DNA of 64,000 nt from Wolfiporia cocos (lineage: Eukaryota; Basidiomycota; Agaricomycetes; Polyporales; Phaeolaceae): contig JACCLO010000003.1 in assembly GCA_029448655.1 (NCBI GenBank), positions 248,001 through 312,000 of the forward strand. The letters are read 5' to 3'. The position numbers and the translations under genes were made by a program. Positions 60,729 through 64,000 of this stretch are shown here, in pieces. The notes under the pieces were generated by a model that ran no database searches, had not been told where the DNA came from, and was given only the letters and a program-made list of their open reading frames with translations. How positions within the stretch are numbered: the first letter of the stretch is position 1; each line of letters opens with the position of its first letter.

Positions 60729-63700
60729 TTAAGCATTCGTCGGCCTCGACGAACTTTCCAAGTTCCCCTCTTCAGAGTGCCTCGGCGTCCTGTTCGTTGT
60801 AGATGTCGCCGTTCCCGCTGAGGGACGGGGTCGTAGGAGTTCGCCATACGAAGTGTTGGCGGCATTCATTCTGTCGATGACCTGGTTGATTGAGCCCACA
60901 AGTTCTGCAAATATAGTCGGGGCAGTCGAGGATCCAGTGGCTAGCGGATCGGCACTGCCGACAGGGTTGTTCAGGCGAGGGCCTCGCTGGTACCCGTAGG
61001 GAAGGGATATCTCTGAGATATTCGTTGTGTCGATATCTCCAGTGGTGAGCGGCGCGGTGGAGGTTCCGTTGCGCCCACGTGGGTAAGGAGGCGGTGTCTC
61101 GTTCGTGCTCCCTCGCACCTCGCTCAAACTCCTCGCGGGTAATGCTCTGCACCGATGGAGATCGTCGAATAGGCGGCGTGCTATTCGCTCTTCGCTGTCG
61201 TTCTGGGGTAGCCCTAGGGCTCGTCGGGCGTGCAGGTGGTTCACGTCTCCCGTTGCCTCCCATACCAGGAATACGTGGCGTCGGGTCTCTAACTCCTGTT
61301 CGGCGGGCCCTCTGAGTCTCGGTAGGCAGTGGAAATAATACTCTATCGCCCTCCATAAAATTAAACGGCCTTGCAACTCGGCGTCGTTCATTGGTGGTGA
61401 AAAAGCGGGCGGGTCGTGGTACGTATTCGGGTCGGTTGGGAGTAGCGTGCTCGCGATCCTCGAAGTCGTTGAGCGCGTGTCGTAGTCGGGCCGTCGTGGT
61501 GGCGGCCAGTCGGTCGATAAGTCTGTCGGTGAGTAACTCGAGTCCCTCTCTCTGCGCTCTGATCTGCCCCTCCATTTGGACGAGGTCCTCGGTGATATTC
61601 TGATACGAGCTGTAGACGTGGGTGAGATCCTGCGCGATGTCGAAGATGGCCGTCCAGCCATCGGCTCGGCCAGCAAAAGGTCCCTCGGCCCTGTACCAGA
61701 GCAGGGCGTGTCTGATCTGTAGGTGTTGGGGGGAGTACCTCCTCTGCGGCGTACCTCTCGGTCGTCCTTCCCTGTGACCCGCATCGCTGTGAGGGGTCGG
61801 AGCGCGGCGAGGGAGTTGGTGGCGAGTCGTCGACATACTATTACTGTTCGGTTTTCAAGTGTTGGGGCTGTCCTGACTCTCGTCCTGTGGTAGTCTTTTA
61901 TCATCTCCTTGGAGTGTTCCAAATTTCCCTCGTCTTCCCATGAGTTGTCGGCTGTAGCATAGCCTTTCCATTTGACAAAGTACTGATGCTTCTTTCCTCG
62001 CCATCTGTCAGCCAAGATGGCTTCGACTTCGTATTCCTCTTGTCCCTTGATGATATCAGGTGGCGGCCGTAGGTAATTGGGTCCGTGCACCCTTGTTTCT
62101 TTGAATGGTTTTAGTAAGGCAGCGTGGAATACCGGATGAATTTTCCAGTTCGCCGGTAACTGCAACCGGTATGTCGTGGGTCCCATCTTTTCTGTGATGG
62201 TGAAGGGTCCTTCCCTTTTTGGTGCCAGTTTGTTTGATTCATAGGGGATTGTTAGGTTCTTGGCGTCGAGCCAGACTTTATCCCCTTTCTCAAGCTTCGG
62301 CAGCTCCCTGAGGAATCGCCCTGCCATTCTTTTCTGGGCTAATTCATGCGCGATGAATGCCATCTTTCGCGCCTCTTTGATCTTCTTGATCCTGTCGACA
62401 GCTGCCGGGACGTTCCCTACTCTGTCATAGTCTGGGAATCCTCTCGGGATATATCCTAAGATTATTTCGAGTGGCGCTGGCCGGTTTTCGGTTCGTCTGG
62501 TGTTGTGCGCAAATTCGACGTCAGGCAGTCGTTGTACCCATTGGAACGGGTCGTTCATGCAGTAAATGCGAAGGTATACTTCGATTTGTTGATTCATTCT
62601 TTCTGTTTGTCCGTCGGTCTGTGGATGGTATGCCGTACTCATCGCCGATTCTGTTCCCTGCAGCTTGCACAATTCCTTGAAAAGTTTTGATGCAAACTGC
62701 GGTCCCCTGTCTGAAATGATCTTTCGGGGGATGCCATATAGCGAGTAGATTTTTCGGTGAAATATCTCTGCCGCCCCTTCGCTAGTGACCGTTTTGTCGC
62801 ATGGGGTGAGAGAGATGGCCTTGGATAGGCCATGGTCGACAATCACCATCATGGAGTCATACTTTCCGACTCTTGGCAGGTCGGTGACAAAATCGACCGA
62901 GCACTGTGAGAAGGGGAGGGCGTCTTCCCGTGCCGGTATTGGTTGCAAAGGGGGTTTCAGCGGATTCCTATCAGGTTTCATCTGTTGACAGATTGCACAG
63001 CCCCGGACGTATTCCGATATCATTGTTCTCATGTCAGGCCACCAAAAGTGGGTCGTAACCTGTACTGTTGTACCCCAGATCCCAGGGTGTCCGGCCGGGA
63101 TCGTGTCGTGGTATTTCGAGATGACGTCTCGTCGAAGGCCCTCATCCTTCGGCACGTACATCCTGCCCCTGTAGAGCAGTATCCCATCCGTTTGTTGCCA
63201 TTCATCCGCGGTGGTTCTCGCGGGGAATTCGCCTGTGCCCCCTAGGGCGCGGATCGCCTGTTCCGCAGATTCATCTCGATCGTGGGCGTTCTTGATTCGA
63301 TCGATGATCGGGATCTGGATTGCGTGGACGACGAGTTCATCTGGAATCATGGTGATTCCCTCGTTGTCTTTGTTGCCTTCGTCCAGGTGATACAACCTGG
63401 AAAGCGTGTCGGCCATGACTAGTTTCCTTCCGGGGACGTGCTGCAATTTTAGGTCGAATTGCAAAAGGAATAGATGCCATCTCGCTTGTCGCCGATTTAG
63501 GCGCTGTGCGCTTCTCCAGTACGTCAGGTTCTGATGATCGCTTCGGATCAAGATCCGATGCGGTGCTCCTTCTAACAGGTGCCGCCATTCTTCTAAAGCT
63601 CGGACTATTCCGAGTAGTTCGCGATCGTAGATTTCATAGTTTCGTTCGGTAGATGTTAGGGACTGTGAGAGATATCCCACTGGCCATTCGCGCCCTGTTT

Positions 63701-64000
63701 CATCTATCTGTTTCAGTACTGCTCCTGTGGCGGACTGAGATGCGTCTGTTTCGAGGATAAACGGTTTTTCCTTGTCTGGTGTTCCTAGTGCGGGCGCCGT
63801 CGTGAATGCTTTCTTCATGAATTCGAATGCTTTCTGTTCTTTCTCCGTCCATTGGAACCCTGTCCCTGTGACCGTTTTTGTGAGGTCTACCAAGGGTCGG
63901 GCGTGCGTAGAGTAGTGATCGATAAACTTCCGATAGAAGTTAGCAAATCCTAGGAAGGATCTGACTTCTTTGAGATTTCGAGGAGTCGGCCATTCCTTAA
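60729..64000 (-). CDS. pol: Ty3-type Pol polyprotein with chromodomain, 5'-truncated by window
   Basis: Open from the edge for 1089 codons to the stop at 60729. Order: end of reverse transcriptase (SFLGFANFYRKFI at the edge); RNase H (LETDAS, YDREL, RSDHQNLTYW, ADTLSR; about 63.3-63.8 kb); integrase HHCC zinc site (H...H then CAICQQ), catalytic Asp in SVDFVTDLP, Asp in SDRGPQFAS and Glu in QTERMNQ (62.9-62.6 kb); GPF motif (KREGPFTI); and a chromodomain (YEVEAILADRWRG, YFVKWKGY, NSWEDEGNLE; about 61.9-62.04 kb). All catalytic residues are present and there are no stops, so it is recent and probably active in this part. The 330-codon tail after the chromodomain is unusual; it overlaps a second open frame. 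It contains a helical block, LILWRAIEYYFHCLPRL. Confidence 0.93.
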   Translation of the reverse strand, partial: KEWPTPRNLKEVRSFLGFANFYRKFIDHYSTHARPLVDLTKTVTGTGFQWTEKEQKAFEFMKKAFTTAPALGTPDKEKPFILETDASQSATGAVLKQIDETGREWPVGYLSQSLTSTERNYEIYDRELLGIVRALEEWRHLLEGAPHRILIRSDHQNLTYWRSAQRLNRRQARWHLFLLQFDLKLQHVPGRKLVMADTLSRLYHLDEGNKDNEGITMIPDELVVHAIQIPIIDRIKNAHDRDESAEQAIRALGGTGEFPARTTADEWQQTDGILLYRGRMYVPKDEGLRRDVISKYHDTIPAGHPGIWGTTVQVTTHFWWPDMRTMISEYVRGCAICQQMKPDRNPLKPPLQPIPAREDALPFSQCSVDFVTDLPRVGKYDSMMVIVDHGLSKAISLTPCDKTVTSEGAAEIFHRKIYSLYGIPRKIISDRGPQFASKLFKELCKLQGTESAMSTAYHPQTDGQTERMNQQIEVYLRIYCMNDPFQWVQRLPDVEFAHNTRRTENRPAPLEIILGYIPRGFPDYDRVGNVPAAVDRIKKIKEARKMAFIAHELAQKRMAGRFLRELPKLEKGDKVWLDAKNLTIPYESNKLAPKREGPFTITEKMGPTTYRLQLPANWKIHPVFHAALLKPFKETRVHGPNYLRPPPDIIKGQEEYEVEAILADRWRGKKHQYFVKWKGYATADNSWEDEGNLEHSKEMIKDYHRTRVRTAPTLENRTVIVCRRLATNSLAALRPLTAMRVTGKDDREVRRRGGTPPNTYRSDTPCSGTGPRDLLLAEPMAGRPSSTSRRISPTSTARIRISPRTSSKWRGRSERRERDSSYSPTDLSTDWPPPRRPDYDTRSTTSRIASTLLPTDPNTYHDPPAFSPPMNDAELQGRLILWRAIEYYFHCLPRLRGPAEQELETRRHVFLVWEATGDVNHLHARRALGLPQNDSEERIARRLFDDLHRCRALPARSLSEVRGSTNETPPPYPRGRNGTSTAPLTTGDIDTTNISEISLPYGYQRGPRLNNPVGSADPLATGSSTAPTIFAELVGSINQVIDRMNAANTSYGELLRPRPSAGTATSTTNRTPRHSEEGNLESSSRPTNA
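60772..61836 (-). CDS. Overlapping 354-residue ORF with coiled coil and double CCHC zinc knuckle
   Basis: ATG 61836 to a stop at 60772, in a different frame from pol but on the same strand and wholly inside its tail. Residues about 60-110 are helical and coiled-coil-like (YSSYQNITEDLVQMEGQIRA, GLELLTDRLIDRL). An Arg/Pro-rich linker follows. Residues 292-325 carry two knuckles: C-RQ-C-RSAS-H-WILD-C (canonical C-x2-C-x4-H-x4-C) and C-RT-C-x6-H-x4-C. This layout resembles a Gag nucleocapsid, but it lies 3' of pol. How it is translated (separate mRNA, frameshift or reinitiation) is unknown. Confidence 0.6.
   Translation of the reverse strand: MSTTRHQLPRRAPTPHSDAGHREGRPRGTPQRRYSPQHLQIRHALLWYRAEGPFAGRADGWTAIFDIAQDLTHVYSSYQNITEDLVQMEGQIRAQREGLELLTDRLIDRLAATTTARLRHALNDFEDREHATPNRPEYVPRPARFFTTNERRRVARPFNFMEGDRVLFPLPTETQRARRTGVRDPTPRIPGMGGNGRREPPARPTSPRATPERQRRANSTPPIRRSPSVQSITREEFERGAREHERDTASLPTWAQRNLHRAAHHWRYRHNEYLRDIPSLRVPARPSPEQPCRQCRSASHWILDCPDYICRTCGLNQPGHRQNECRQHFVWRTPTTPSLSGNGDIYNEQDAEAL

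Larger units (their letters stand above)
60010..64000 (-). mobile_element. Ty3-type chromovirus LTR retrotransposon, 3' part
   Basis: Minus-strand element. Its 3' LTR (60010-60720) abuts a polypurine tract read on minus as AAGGAGGGGC, preceded by the pol end. The window edge cuts it inside the reverse transcriptase, so gag, protease and the 5' LTR are unseen. The left flanking 5-mer is CATAA (60005-60009). It is inserted into the hAT-like element at 59800. Confidence 0.92.

Noticed and set aside
61079..61603. Plus-strand frames opposite the Ty3 pol tail
   Set aside because: Antisense shadows in GC-rich sequence with no motifs, unlike the same-strand zinc-knuckle frame.
1..64000. CRISPR arrays, bacterial operons, riboswitches
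   Set aside because: Spliced eukaryotic genes and fungal transposons throughout; no regularly spaced identical repeats with unique spacers.

Overview
The window looks like transposon-rich DNA from a filamentous basidiomycete, most likely an Agaricomycete. The grounds are a basidiomycete-type Plavaka transposase relic, a secreted class 3 lipase with introns of about 50 to 66 nt, short beta-trefoil (ricin-B-like) lectins, a chromodomain Ty3 retrotransposon, and spliced reading frames throughout. No rRNA, CRISPR or prokaryote-type operon was seen. I cannot name the species.

Layout. 1-3.5 kb: the end of an LTR (family B), dispersed repeats and two palindromic minisatellites. 3.5-8.3 kb: a decayed Plavaka transposase holding a foldback element and a solo LTR. 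8.7-9.75 kb: a broken Use1-like SNARE gene. 10.5-12.9 kb: a decayed multi-exon gene resembling an uncharacterised basidiomycete domain family. 14.7-17.6 kb (minus): a multi-exon gene ending in two RanBP2-type zinc fingers. 18.3-28.2 kb: a 9.9-kb LTR element with identical LTRs but no coding capacity, carrying a second non-autonomous LTR element inside its 3' LTR. 28.2-31.5 kb: unassigned. 31.5-36.0 kb: two solo LTRs, a minisatellite, and a gag-only element with a solo LTR inserted in its zinc-knuckle codons. 37.06-38.26 kb: an intact secreted lipase. 39.8-40.5 kb: two tRNA-derived SINEs head to head. 40.8-59.8 kb: a cluster of ricin-B-like lectins, a TPR protein, and three paralogues of a spliced gene family. 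In two of the paralogues lectin exons lie directly upstream of LEA-2/DUF3712-like exons. 56.9-59.6 kb: one solo LTR containing three further solo LTRs. 59.8-64 kb: the start of an hAT-like element, interrupted by the 3' end of a Ty3 chromovirus on the minus strand.

The clearly intact host coding units are the lipase and the free-standing 138-residue lectin at 50.47-51.05 kb. The TPR gene and the second lectin-LEA2 paralogue have largely open exons. Most other genes carry stops, frameshifts or insertions. Insertions were delimited by reading terminal repeats and target-site duplications (TSDs): AACCG, CTTGT, CGTTT, GGGAC, CCAAC, GGGGA, CTGGC, GTCTG, AAAGC, CTATG and the 8-bp GTTGCCGA. They show nesting up to three levels deep.

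The two most unusual items are the lectin/LEA2 paralogue cluster and a Ty3 element whose last kilobase is open in two frames, one of which ends in a double CCHC zinc knuckle downstream of pol.
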